The notes under the pieces were generated by a model. The model had not been told where the DNA came from and did not search any database. It saw only the letters and a program-made list of their open reading frames with translations. The translations under genes were made by a program, and so were the position numbers. From Bacteroidia bacterium (GTDB taxonomy: Bacteria > Bacteroidota > Bacteroidia > J057): a stretch of DNA of 64,000 bases. This document shows, one piece after another, positions 40,404 to 49,293 of the stretch (positions are counted from its first letter, which is position 1; each line of letters opens with the position of its first letter). The stretch covers positions 5,952,001-6,016,000 of the forward strand of contig JAWPMV010000001.1 of NCBI GenBank assembly GCA_033391075.1. The letters run 5' to 3'.

Positions 40404-43400
40404 ATGGCCAGCCCTCAACGAATAATCAATGGCACGGGATTTACGGTAGAGTTTTCTTCCGGAAATTCATTCACTTCAGCATCTCCTATTCAGACGATAA
40501 AACCCGGGGAAGCGCAGCTTATAACTCAGCTTGCCCCCACAGCTTATTCAGCTCGAGATGCACACAGTAAAGTGATGCTGCGTATCATACGCGCTGAATC
40601 GCAAAACGCATTACTTATAACAGATTCACATCTGAATTCTCAAACAGCTAATACCCCTGTGCAGCTAAGCTTTCACAATACTTCCCTTGAAAGCGTGGAA
40701 ATTGGCAAGCTGGAAGGCGGAGTTACAGAAGTTATTTTAAAGGCGGGAGAAAAACGAACAATTTCCGCCTATGCCCATACCGTTTATCAAGCCAAACTTC
40801 TTGCCTCAGGCACAGTCATTCAGACATTTATTCCCAATGATTCTGCCACTCAAAATTTCCCCATAAGCCTTGGCCCAAGCGCAAGCTACGTAAGTTCAAG
40901 TCTTAACATAAAAAATGCATCCAGTCTATCGTTGCTCCTGCAGTGGATTGATTTTGATGGTAGCCTAAAAAGAGATCAAAAGCTTGATCCAGGAATGACT
41001 GTAAAGGAAAAAACCTTTTGCTCTCATCCCTGGATTTTGCGGGATAGGCATAGCGGCTTTGTACTTGATACATGCATCGGGAGTTATACAAACAAGGATT
41101 GGATTTTTACCGCCGAGGGGCTTAAATCTGTACAAAATGATACTACCACAGAAATAGAATTCTGGAATACTACCCCCTTTACTATAGACATTATTGGGAG
41201 AGATCATAGGGGTACAGAAACTTCCATCGGTCAGTTGGAAGCTGGGGCTCGTCTCTTCCAATCTGCAAAAGCGGGACAAGTGTTTGAAATGCTTAGAAAC
41301 AGGGATGCCAGGATCCTCCAAAGTTTTGTTGCCTCTAGCAGCCAGTATCAGTTATGCAAAGTTATTCAAAGGGATGAAGCTCTTTATTTACCTCCCGAGA
41401 TTTCCTTTGACAACAATTCCGGTCTTACAGTTGAATTGTTGGCGAAGGACGAGGAAGGAGTTGAACGAATATTTACCAGCATTCCCAATAGAGGAATCCA
41501 ATCGATACCAGCCAATACAGCAGATAGATGGCTGATTCGAGATAAACAGAGTGGACTTTTGATGGAGGAAGTGATCAGTAGTAACGAGAATTTCACCCAT
41601 TCCATAAATGCTACAGGCTTTTTCTCCCGCGAAATGAGCATTGCCGTTGAGGCTGAGTTCGTCAATACAACTCCCTTCACCCTTGATATAGCCTGGATTG
41701 ACTACGATGGAAAGGAAGAACACTTTCACAGACTGAAATCCGGAGAAAGTCTGAAGCAGCCCACCCATGCGACCCACGTATGGCGGATTCGGGAAAGGGA
41801 AAGTCGGGAAGTCCTGCTGCTTTACGTTGCAAATGAACAAGCCTCTCAGCAGGTAGATATCGTAATGAAGCCCCTGCGTTCCCGGGAGCCAGCCCTGCTT
41901 TACTTCCGTAATTTCACCGGATTAACCACGGAGGTCGTATGGTTTGACGAAGCCGGAAAAGCCAAAGTTTTGGAGACCCTGATTCCCGGACAGAAAACCG
42001 CTTATAATACCTTTGCATCCCATGCATGGGTATTGCGTGATAAAGGCAGTAAAACAGTCTTGAAAACGATCATCGCACGTCCAGGTAAACAAACTGTAGA
42101 CCTGAAATCATCCCTGATCCGATCCAAACGATCTGATCGAAGTGCAAAACTTCTTTTCAAAAACAAGATGCCTTTTGCCGTTGATCTGTATTGGATCGAT
42201 TATGACGGCATGGAAACACCCCACGAAACCCTCCGTAGTGGAGAACAAATCGAAAAAGACAGTTACACCACTCATCCCTATCGATTCCGACATCATACAA
42301 GCCAGAAAGAAGTAGGTGTATTTCTTCCCACCGAAGAGGCTTTACAGGAAGTAAATATTGCGCTCCGTGCCTATCCCAATGACGAAAAAGCGGAATTGGA
42401 AGTCCGAAATATGACCACCCTTACAGTTCAGGTATTTAAGGTGGATACCGAAGGTAAAGAAGTATTTGAACTAGAACTAACAGCTCGTGAAGGAAAGAAG
42501 ATCAATACGTTTAAAACCCAACCCGTCATAGTAAGGGATAAATTAAGTAAAGAGCCTGTTGCCTATACAATTACAGGAACCAAATCCAGGATTCTTGAAA
42601 TCAGCGGAGACGATTTGCGTTCCAATCGAACGGATTTCCCCGTCTGGATTAGCTGGAAAAACAGCCTTAGTCTTCCGGTAGATTTGTATTGGGTGAAATA
42701 CGACGGTAGCGAAGAATTGATGGAAAGTCTGGGAGCCCAGGAAAGCAAAGAGATCAGCAGCTATCCTTCCCATGTATGGAAAGCTAAATTTCATCACTCG
42801 GGCACAGAGGTAGACCTGTACATATGCGGCAAGAAAGATAAACAAGTAAGGAATATTGGTGCCATCCCCCCTCTTCGCCAACAACATCGTCCGAATGGAG
42901 AATTGTGGCCCGGAGAAATCGCCCTCTATGAAGACATCAATTTCGGTGGAAGAACCTGGATCGCTCATGGAGACTTGCCAGATTTTTCCCTTATTCCTGA
43001 TTTTGACAACCGGATTTCTTCTATTCAAGTAGGTCCCAAAACCGCCGTGACAGTATTTCGGGATAAATATTTCAATGCATTACCTCCTGATCCAACCGAT
43101 ACCGCTGCGGAAATTCGAAAAGTGGTTGAAAAAAGTGCCAGAGAAGTGATGGATGAGTTTAAGGTGAGCCTGGTTGAAAATATGGATGCCCAGAAAGCCC
43201 AGGTGGGAAAAGATGCCTTTAGCCAGAAAGTAAACCTGATTGTAAGCTTTCTGGAGCAAGCTGCCAGCGAATCTCCCCGACAATTTGGCTACATCATCGA
43301 ACGATTTGTATTGGGTACACCTTTTCAGGAAGGAGAAACATTGAGCCAAATTCAACTGAATTTTGGATCTGTTCCTTTTGAATCAGCTTTGCAGGCCATT

Positions 43401-46400
43401 CTGGCATCTCCTCCTGCCTCTCAAAAGCCGGATGAATTTGCCAGCCAAATCGAATATATCCTCAACAAAATAGCAGAGGCTCTTAAACTGGTCTACAAAC
43501 TGGAATGGGAAGGTAGATTAGCCGGTCTCAGTTTTGAGTTTCGGGAATCTGCAAAAGGCTTGCTTACGGGCTTTAACAATCATTTAAGCTATTCTGCGGA
43601 AAAAGGGACAGCGAAAGCAAATGGGGAAAGTGATGTCTTCCATATGGATATTATGGACCTGAACAAGGCTGAAATAGGTCAAGGCACCATTTCCTCCTTA
43701 AGATTATTGAGAACCTACTCAGCTGAAAGACTCCGAATTAGTTCGACCAACAAATTAGCAGAAGACCCCCAAATCATCAAAGAAGGGGGGAAGAAACGCC
43801 TCCTAAGCAAGCCGGTCTATCGGACAACCATAAAGTTCCCGCCGGAGGTGAGCGATGTTCACATTTGGGGAACTGAAGACACCCTTTTTTCAGCAGGTGG
43901 CAAAACCCATTCGGTTGGACCCCATGAAGATCAATTTGCACACATCAAACTCAATCCCGGAGGCATACTGGTACTCCAGATCAAACCCGAGCATATCGGT
44001 GTTCCTCCCCTGATGCTTCGAACCAATAACATGCCTGCCAATTCTCGCATCTTTTTGTATCCAGATGCAGATGTACATCGCAAAATCGCTAGCCTGCCGG
44101 AGGATGCCTTCGAAAAAGGCATACCCGATCCAGACGCATTAGGAGGCAGACGTAAATTGACGGTAAGTCCAGGCAAGGAAGAATTGCTCCCCGGAGCCCA
44201 AAAAGCCATACAGGAACTATCCCGTACATCTGCCTCCTTAAACCGGGACAGCGGAACCGGAACCGAGCATGATCGCAATCTTGCAACTGAAAATATGAGC
44301 ATGTCAGCCTTTGAACTGGATTTCAGGAAGGGCGTACAAGCTGCAGACTCTGCTTTTCGACCGATAGCCCCCATTACGGTTCAGGAGCTTGCCAGCCAAG
44401 CTACAGATAGTGAAAATGCCGGACAGGATTTTTGGAATGCTTTGGGTGAATTTTTCAGGGATCCCGAGCGTGTATTCGTTACCGTTGGAGAAACGATTGT
44501 AAGAGAAGTCGGACAAGTTGCCCTTGATTTTTGGGACTCACTTGATGGAGAAATGGGGAACTATGAAGAAGATGCCGTCATAAACAATTTTGTCATTCCG
44601 GTAGGTGGAACCATCATACGTGCAGGGGAAACTTTTGTGGACGTAATTACGCACCCGGAGAAGATTCCCATTTTGCTGGAAAAGGGCATTGAGGTAATAC
44701 AGCAAGGCCTTCAGATTGTAATTCAGGCTGCGGGTAAACTGGTGAAAATTGTGGTTAAAACCCTGGAAGAAGTTGGACGGGTCATTGAAGAAATTGCCAT
44801 CCAGGTGGCAGAATCTGTCGGGGATTTTATAGACTTTTTGAGTTCCCTTTTCAATTGGGACGACATTCTGAAAACCCATGATATGCTAAGTGGTCTTCTG
44901 GATCAAGCATTTACCAGATTAGATCATGAGATCGGCATATTCCAACAAAAAACCCATGACTATTTCACTTCGGCACAAGAGGATGTGAAGGAAATGATGT
45001 CGGCAGCCCGTAGGGCCCTGGGCGTAGAAGACCTGGAGCCCTTGGAGGGAAATTCTGTCCTTTCAGACATTATGGATGCTTTGATGTGGATCGTAGATAA
45101 AATCAGCATGGCTGCATCTATGAAGTCGAAATTAATCGACAAAGTATTTTCCGCTAAAGATGAAGTGATGGACATGGCCGGGCTTAGCCTCGCGAATTCG
45201 GAAACCATTTTCACCCTATCCGATGAATTAGAGGAAGAGCTTGAAAGGGCAAGCGAAATTTTCAGCAAGCTGGTAGGCGAAATCGCAATTGAGGGCCTGG
45301 AATCAGCCTTTGAGTCCTTTGAAAGCATCGGAAGAAGAATTGGGCAGATCATCGAAGATCCCCAAAGAGCTCCCGAACTTTTGGCAGCCATATTTCTGGA
45401 TATAGGTGAAATTTTTATGCTTGCCGGCCTGGAAATCGTCAAAATTCTTGCCCATGCATTTTTCGAACTTGGTAAAGTACTCCTGAAACTGGTAAAGATC
45501 ATCATCGACAAAGAAATCGAAATTCCCTTTATCAGCGACTTGTATGAATTAATCTCAGGTGGTAGAGCACTCACTCCCAAATCCATGGCCTGTCTACTGC
45601 TGGCTCTTCCAGTTACCATTGGTGGCAAACTGGCTTTCGGAGTAGAAAAGTTCAGGCAAACCTCTGTCGCACAAGAAGTAAAAACAGAAAATATTCTGCT
45701 TTACATATACGGCAGCTCTCATATCATCTTGGGAATTTCCGAAGCGCTAAGAGGTGCTACAAGTATGGCAGGTAAAGGAAAAAGACTGAGCAATTGGAAA
45801 AATGATTTTGGATTTGATCTTGTTATGGCAGGAGTATCCTGGGGGGCATCCATCCTGGCAATTTCTACCAGCATTCCATCCAGCAGCCAAAGTCGTCCCT
45901 ACCCTAAAGGTTTTAATTTATCCGAAGTTTCCTGGAGCATGCAAATAGTCGAATTAATCTTCGACATAATTGGTGAATTGGGGTCTGAAGTCCAAGAAAC
46001 GGTTTTCAAAGTGAATACCAAAAATGGAGATGCATTCCAATTGATCATGGGAATTATAAATATAGGCACCGGCATTACCCATTTAGTCATCAATTGTCTA
46101 TTCTTAGCTGAAGAAGAAGCGAAAGGAGAAATTAAAGGTCAAAAAATGCATATGAATAGAACAGCCCTTATTACTACCACCCTGCCACCTATTCTGGGAG
46201 GAGGTATTGATATGCTGAATGGCAGAAATCAGAAATCTGCTGCAGGGGGGAAAAATACAATTACCATGGTGATTTCCGGTTTATTAATCGCTGGACAATT
46301 TATTTGCCATCAGGTCGAAGCGGGTGTTCAGATGGGGCTGGCCGCATTAAACGAAGGTAAACAAGTAACAAAATCATCCAATGGATCGAAGCCTAATACA

Positions 46401-46403
46401 TAG
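40404..46403 (+). CDS. Giant protein with tandem VHL-beta-like repeats, beta/gamma-crystallin-like segment and C-terminal membrane region
   Basis: 1999 aa with no signal peptide visible. Residues ~1-820 hold about ten ~80-aa units resembling the VHL beta domain: F.N.T...(V/L)...W.D(Y/F)DG.E......L..GE.......(S/T)H.W..RD..S. Examples are FVNTTPFTLDIAWIDYDG...THVWRIR, FKNKMPFAVDLYWIDYDG and WKNSLSLPVDLYWVKYDG. Residues ~837-887 look like one beta/gamma-crystallin Greek key (ALYEDINFGGRTWIAHGD, DNRISSIQVG). After ~450 aa of mixed sequence come long amphipathic helices (~1350-1720: IEVIQQGLQIVIQAAGKLVK). Finally there are six or seven hydrophobic segments (~1728-1982). The protease gene starts inside its 3' end (23-bp overlap). 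The domain calls are by eye; function is unknown. A membrane-inserted or secreted toxin-like or scaffold protein is possible. Confidence 0.8.
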   Translation: MASPQRIINGTGFTVEFSSGNSFTSASPIQTIKPGEAQLITQLAPTAYSARDAHSKVMLRIIRAESQNALLITDSHLNSQTANTPVQLSFHNTSLESVEIGKLEGGVTEVILKAGEKRTISAYAHTVYQAKLLASGTVIQTFIPNDSATQNFPISLGPSASYVSSSLNIKNASSLSLLLQWIDFDGSLKRDQKLDPGMTVKEKTFCSHPWILRDRHSGFVLDTCIGSYTNKDWIFTAEGLKSVQNDTTTEIEFWNTTPFTIDIIGRDHRGTETSIGQLEAGARLFQSAKAGQVFEMLRNRDARILQSFVASSSQYQLCKVIQRDEALYLPPEISFDNNSGLTVELLAKDEEGVERIFTSIPNRGIQSIPANTADRWLIRDKQSGLLMEEVISSNENFTHSINATGFFSREMSIAVEAEFVNTTPFTLDIAWIDYDGKEEHFHRLKSGESLKQPTHATHVWRIRERESREVLLLYVANEQASQQVDIVMKPLRSREPALLYFRNFTGLTTEVVWFDEAGKAKVLETLIPGQKTAYNTFASHAWVLRDKGSKTVLKTIIARPGKQTVDLKSSLIRSKRSDRSAKLLFKNKMPFAVDLYWIDYDGMETPHETLRSGEQIEKDSYTTHPYRFRHHTSQKEVGVFLPTEEALQEVNIALRAYPNDEKAELEVRNMTTLTVQVFKVDTEGKEVFELELTAREGKKINTFKTQPVIVRDKLSKEPVAYTITGTKSRILEISGDDLRSNRTDFPVWISWKNSLSLPVDLYWVKYDGSEELMESLGAQESKEISSYPSHVWKAKFHHSGTEVDLYICGKKDKQVRNIGAIPPLRQQHRPNGELWPGEIALYEDINFGGRTWIAHGDLPDFSLIPDFDNRISSIQVGPKTAVTVFRDKYFNALPPDPTDTAAEIRKVVEKSAREVMDEFKVSLVENMDAQKAQVGKDAFSQKVNLIVSFLEQAASESPRQFGYIIERFVLGTPFQEGETLSQIQLNFGSVPFESALQAILASPPASQKPDEFASQIEYILNKIAEALKLVYKLEWEGRLAGLSFEFRESAKGLLTGFNNHLSYSAEKGTAKANGESDVFHMDIMDLNKAEIGQGTISSLRLLRTYSAERLRISSTNKLAEDPQIIKEGGKKRLLSKPVYRTTIKFPPEVSDVHIWGTEDTLFSAGGKTHSVGPHEDQFAHIKLNPGGILVLQIKPEHIGVPPLMLRTNNMPANSRIFLYPDADVHRKIASLPEDAFEKGIPDPDALGGRRKLTVSPGKEELLPGAQKAIQELSRTSASLNRDSGTGTEHDRNLATENMSMSAFELDFRKGVQAADSAFRPIAPITVQELASQATDSENAGQDFWNALGEFFRDPERVFVTVGETIVREVGQVALDFWDSLDGEMGNYEEDAVINNFVIPVGGTIIRAGETFVDVITHPEKIPILLEKGIEVIQQGLQIVIQAAGKLVKIVVKTLEEVGRVIEEIAIQVAESVGDFIDFLSSLFNWDDILKTHDMLSGLLDQAFTRLDHEIGIFQQKTHDYFTSAQEDVKEMMSAARRALGVEDLEPLEGNSVLSDIMDALMWIVDKISMAASMKSKLIDKVFSAKDEVMDMAGLSLANSETIFTLSDELEEELERASEIFSKLVGEIAIEGLESAFESFESIGRRIGQIIEDPQRAPELLAAIFLDIGEIFMLAGLEIVKILAHAFFELGKVLLKLVKIIIDKEIEIPFISDLYELISGGRALTPKSMACLLLALPVTIGGKLAFGVEKFRQTSVAQEVKTENILLYIYGSSHIILGISEALRGATSMAGKGKRLSNWKNDFGFDLVMAGVSWGASILAISTSIPSSSQSRPYPKGFNLSEVSWSMQIVELIFDIIGELGSEVQETVFKVNTKNGDAFQLIMGIINIGTGITHLVINCLFLAEEEAKGEIKGQKMHMNRTALITTTLPPILGGGIDMLNGRNQKSAAGGKNTITMVISGLLIAGQFICHQVEAGVQMGLAALNEGKQVTKSSNGSKPNT

Positions 46404-47649
46404 CCTTTTACTTTCGCAGCCAAAACTATCCTGGGCATTAAGGCATTTAAAGCTTGATCGTTTGCATACCCAGGGCCTAAGCGGAAAGGGCATCCGCATC
46501 GGCCACCTGGATTCCGGCATTCATACTAATGCACGGGACCTGCACCAGAAGGTCGACCTGAGTTGCGTTTTCGATTGGGAAGGGAATCCCGATAAAAACT
46601 TGTGCCTTACAGATGATACTGGGCACGGTACCCGCACGGCTTCTCTGGTCGTAGGTTCTTCCCGATCTCGCACCTTCATTGGTGCCGCTCCGGACGCAAG
46701 CTTGGTTTCAGCTAAGGTGCTGGAAGGAGGCCAGATCGTCTTACGGATACTTAAAGGACTGGATTGGATGGCAGCACAAAAGGTCCCTGTAATTCTCCTC
46801 TGTGCAGGCTTACCGACTCCCAATCCGGTTTTTGGACCCATGATGGAGCGCTTACGCAAACAAGGCGTACTAGTCATTTGCCCCATTGGAAATACTGGGA
46901 ACAATCATTTTCTTCAGCCTGGGGACCATGCTTCTGTACTTTCAGTAGGTGCTCATGATGAGCAAGGCCTGGTCCCAAAATTTTCGGGTAGTCGGCACGG
47001 ACGATTTAGCACGAATGTTCTAGCTCCTGACATCCTTGCTCCGGGGGTACACATTCCCTGTGCCCAACCCATAGGAGGCATAGGAAATTTTAGCGGAACT
47101 TCCATGGCAGCAGCTCTGGTGGCAGGAGTAGCAGCTTTACTTTTGCAGGCCGTACCAGAGGCCCATGCGGATCTCCTGTATGACGCCTTCTGCTACAGCT
47201 CTCAATATGCTTGCGAAACGAATCGCAAACATGTTCGCTGTGGGCTCCTGGATGCTGAAGCTGCTCTCGTCTATTTACAGGTACATAAAAAGCTATCTCC
47301 CCAGAAACGGCCGACTAGACCTTCCACCAAACCTATAGGCTGGAAAGACCCCCGGCTTATGCATCAACTAACCCATACCGATAATAAGGAGAGCCTTACA
47401 GCAATCTATATATTTCATCCGAACCTGACAGATAAGGTCTGGGAGGCCAGAATGAGACAGGAAATGCAATTCCTTCTAAGGGAAAGTGATTCCTTTTCAA
47501 CAGACTATTTATCACGGGCAAAAGCCCTGGTCCTGACTGGCACTCCAGCCTTACACCAAAAGGTACTTCTGCATCCTGCATTAAGCTATGCCAGTGCGGC
47601 AGATGCAGGAAGTTTCCTTCAAGTTAAACCCAAGCTATACTCAACCTAA
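46381..47649 (+). CDS. Subtilisin-family (S8) serine protease without signal peptide
   Basis: 422 aa. The catalytic triad is intact: D44 (IGHLDSGIH), H82 (DDTGHGTRTAS) and S241 (NFSGTSMAAALVAG), with the oxyanion Asn171 (CPIGNTGNN). There is no signal peptide and no I9-type propeptide: only ~30 residues precede the core, so it should be made active in the cytoplasm or exported by another route. The last ~110 residues (after QVHKKLSPQKRPTRPSTK) form an unrecognised domain with FHPNLTDKVWEARMRQEM. Its ATG lies inside the end of the upstream 1999-aa gene, so translation is coupled. The giant protein is therefore a likely substrate or partner; this is inference. Confidence 0.9.
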   Translation: MDRSLIHSLLLSQPKLSWALRHLKLDRLHTQGLSGKGIRIGHLDSGIHTNARDLHQKVDLSCVFDWEGNPDKNLCLTDDTGHGTRTASLVVGSSRSRTFIGAAPDASLVSAKVLEGGQIVLRILKGLDWMAAQKVPVILLCAGLPTPNPVFGPMMERLRKQGVLVICPIGNTGNNHFLQPGDHASVLSVGAHDEQGLVPKFSGSRHGRFSTNVLAPDILAPGVHIPCAQPIGGIGNFSGTSMAAALVAGVAALLLQAVPEAHADLLYDAFCYSSQYACETNRKHVRCGLLDAEAALVYLQVHKKLSPQKRPTRPSTKPIGWKDPRLMHQLTHTDNKESLTAIYIFHPNLTDKVWEARMRQEMQFLLRESDSFSTDYLSRAKALVLTGTPALHQKVLLHPALSYASAADAGSFLQVKPKLYST

Positions 47650-47660
47650 CCCTAAGAATC

Positions 47661-49070
47661 ATGTTCAGAATACGTCCCTATAGCATCGGATTATTACTAG
47701 CACTTTGTGTATTAATCAGCTCTTGTAGCACCCCAAAAATTCTCTTTACAGTCAGTGAGGGAAAGGAAGTAGTGGCAAAGAAGGACCAGATCAGTATAAC
47801 TCGAAATGGACAAGAGCTCCTGGCTGAAAAGGATATGAAATTCGAAGAGGGAGATCTGCTGCAAATTTCGGAAGGAATAGATGGAACTGCTTTCCGAAGT
47901 TTTCAAACGGTCAGTACTGCTCATGGAAATGCAAGTTTGCTTCTCACAAAAGCCTATTTGGAGCAACAAAGTGGTACGGTTCTTCATGTAGCAAAAAAAG
48001 GAAAACTCCTACTGCCTGGCATGTCCGTTTCAACTGAAGGTGCTTCCTACCTGGTTAATATCGAGGAAAATACCCTGGAATTGATCGTCTTCAATGGACG
48101 AATTTTGGTAAGTTCTACAGAACTAAATCCTCCCTGGCCTCCTTTTGAAGTGAATGCTCGCCAAAAGCGTAAGATTTGGACCAAACGAGGACTTTTGGCT
48201 CCCAATCAACCCATGACTCCCCTTGCACTAAATTCCTGGATCGACACAGAAAATCAACTCCTGAAAGCGGGTAATTCTTCCCAGAGGATGGTACCCAGTG
48301 TGATTAGCTTGCCAGGTACAGATGCTAAAGGCTTAATTGAATCGGCAGAATTTCCGGTAACGCATACATTTACCAAAGATGAGGAAGGGGAATTGGGAAC
48401 AATCAGTAAGCAGGAACCTTTGGCCGGAAAGAGAATAGCAGCCAATAAGGAAGTTAAAATATTTGAAAACTCACGACCGGTAATTGTACCTTCTGTATTT
48501 GGACTAAGTTTTGGCGCAGCAAAGGATTCTCTGCAAAAGCTTGGACTAGTAGGAGTCGAAGCAGGCAAATCCATCACAGGTTCTGTTCAGCCATCTTTTA
48601 TCAATTCACAGAAACCTGCTGCCAACGAACAAGCGGCATTTGGGTCAAAGGTCGAACTTACCATTGAAGCTGTTTCTGTAGAGGTCCCGTCTCTTGTAGG
48701 AAAATCCGAAGAAGAAGCGAGGCGCATACTCGGGGAGTTAAAGCTTGAAATTGATAGCAGCAAATATGCCTTAGACTATAGCGGGCCTCCTATGGTTATC
48801 TCACAAACTCCTGAAGAAAGTCGAAAAGTCACCCCCGCTTCTGTAGTGAAAGTCGTTCTTCAAGCTAAGGGATTCCAGGTACCCAAAGTTGTAGATATGA
48901 CCGAGACAAATGCCACGCAAACCTTGGTAGAGGCGGGCTTTTCCCTGGGCGAATCTGTTTATAAGAAATCAGATAAAAAAGAGGGTCTAGTTATTGGGCA
49001 GTCTCCCACGGCGAATTCTCTAAGTGGAAAAGATGTTAAAGTTGTGCTTACCATTTCCAAAGGAAATTAA
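47661..49070 (+). CDS. FecR-like lipoprotein with four PASTA-like repeats
   Basis: 469-aa lipoprotein: signal peptide with lipobox LISSC (SIGLLLALCVLISSC). Residues ~25-170 resemble a FecR-type periplasmic domain (KFEEGDLLQISEG, HGNASLLLTKAYLEQQSG, GASYLVNIEENTLELIVFNG). The rest is four ~65-aa PASTA-like repeats starting at VPSVISLPGTDAK, VPSVFGLSFGAAKDSLQKL, VPSLVGKSEEEARRILGEL and VPKVVDMTETNATQTLVEA. Each ends in V.I or VVL.I after a Q.P/S.......G motif. PASTA repeats usually bind cell-wall muropeptides or mediate septal assembly, mostly in Gram-positives on Ser/Thr kinases. Here they are on a lipoprotein with no kinase. The gene follows the protease by 11 bp and ends the unit. Confidence 0.87.
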   Translation: MFRIRPYSIGLLLALCVLISSCSTPKILFTVSEGKEVVAKKDQISITRNGQELLAEKDMKFEEGDLLQISEGIDGTAFRSFQTVSTAHGNASLLLTKAYLEQQSGTVLHVAKKGKLLLPGMSVSTEGASYLVNIEENTLELIVFNGRILVSSTELNPPWPPFEVNARQKRKIWTKRGLLAPNQPMTPLALNSWIDTENQLLKAGNSSQRMVPSVISLPGTDAKGLIESAEFPVTHTFTKDEEGELGTISKQEPLAGKRIAANKEVKIFENSRPVIVPSVFGLSFGAAKDSLQKLGLVGVEAGKSITGSVQPSFINSQKPAANEQAAFGSKVELTIEAVSVEVPSLVGKSEEEARRILGELKLEIDSSKYALDYSGPPMVISQTPEESRKVTPASVVKVVLQAKGFQVPKVVDMTETNATQTLVEAGFSLGESVYKKSDKKEGLVIGQSPTANSLSGKDVKVVLTISKGN

Positions 49071-49293
49071 ACGAAAGCTGCATCTTCCAGCTGGTTCAAT
49101 TCCTATGAGCGGGCATCCATAATTTTGGAATAAATATAAGTCGGTTTCCCCATTAAGCTGTTAAGGCCTGAAAAAGATCGTCTGGAATTCTCTTGAAAAA
49201 ATCTGTAACTTTTAAAAAATCGGACATTATGGAATAAATAACTTCCAACAAATGACGCAAATTCCCATTCACGTTTAACATGATAAGCCCCCT

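Noticed and set aside
44960..45628. A 222-codon minus-strand frame
   Set aside because: Antisense to the helical part of the 1999-aa gene; Ser/Ile-rich translation without domain features.
40404..46403. Reading the giant VHL-repeat protein as a phage tail tape-measure protein because of its amphipathic helices and membrane segments
   Set aside because: No phage structural genes are nearby, and the N-terminal 800 residues are beta-domain repeats, unlike tape-measure proteins.
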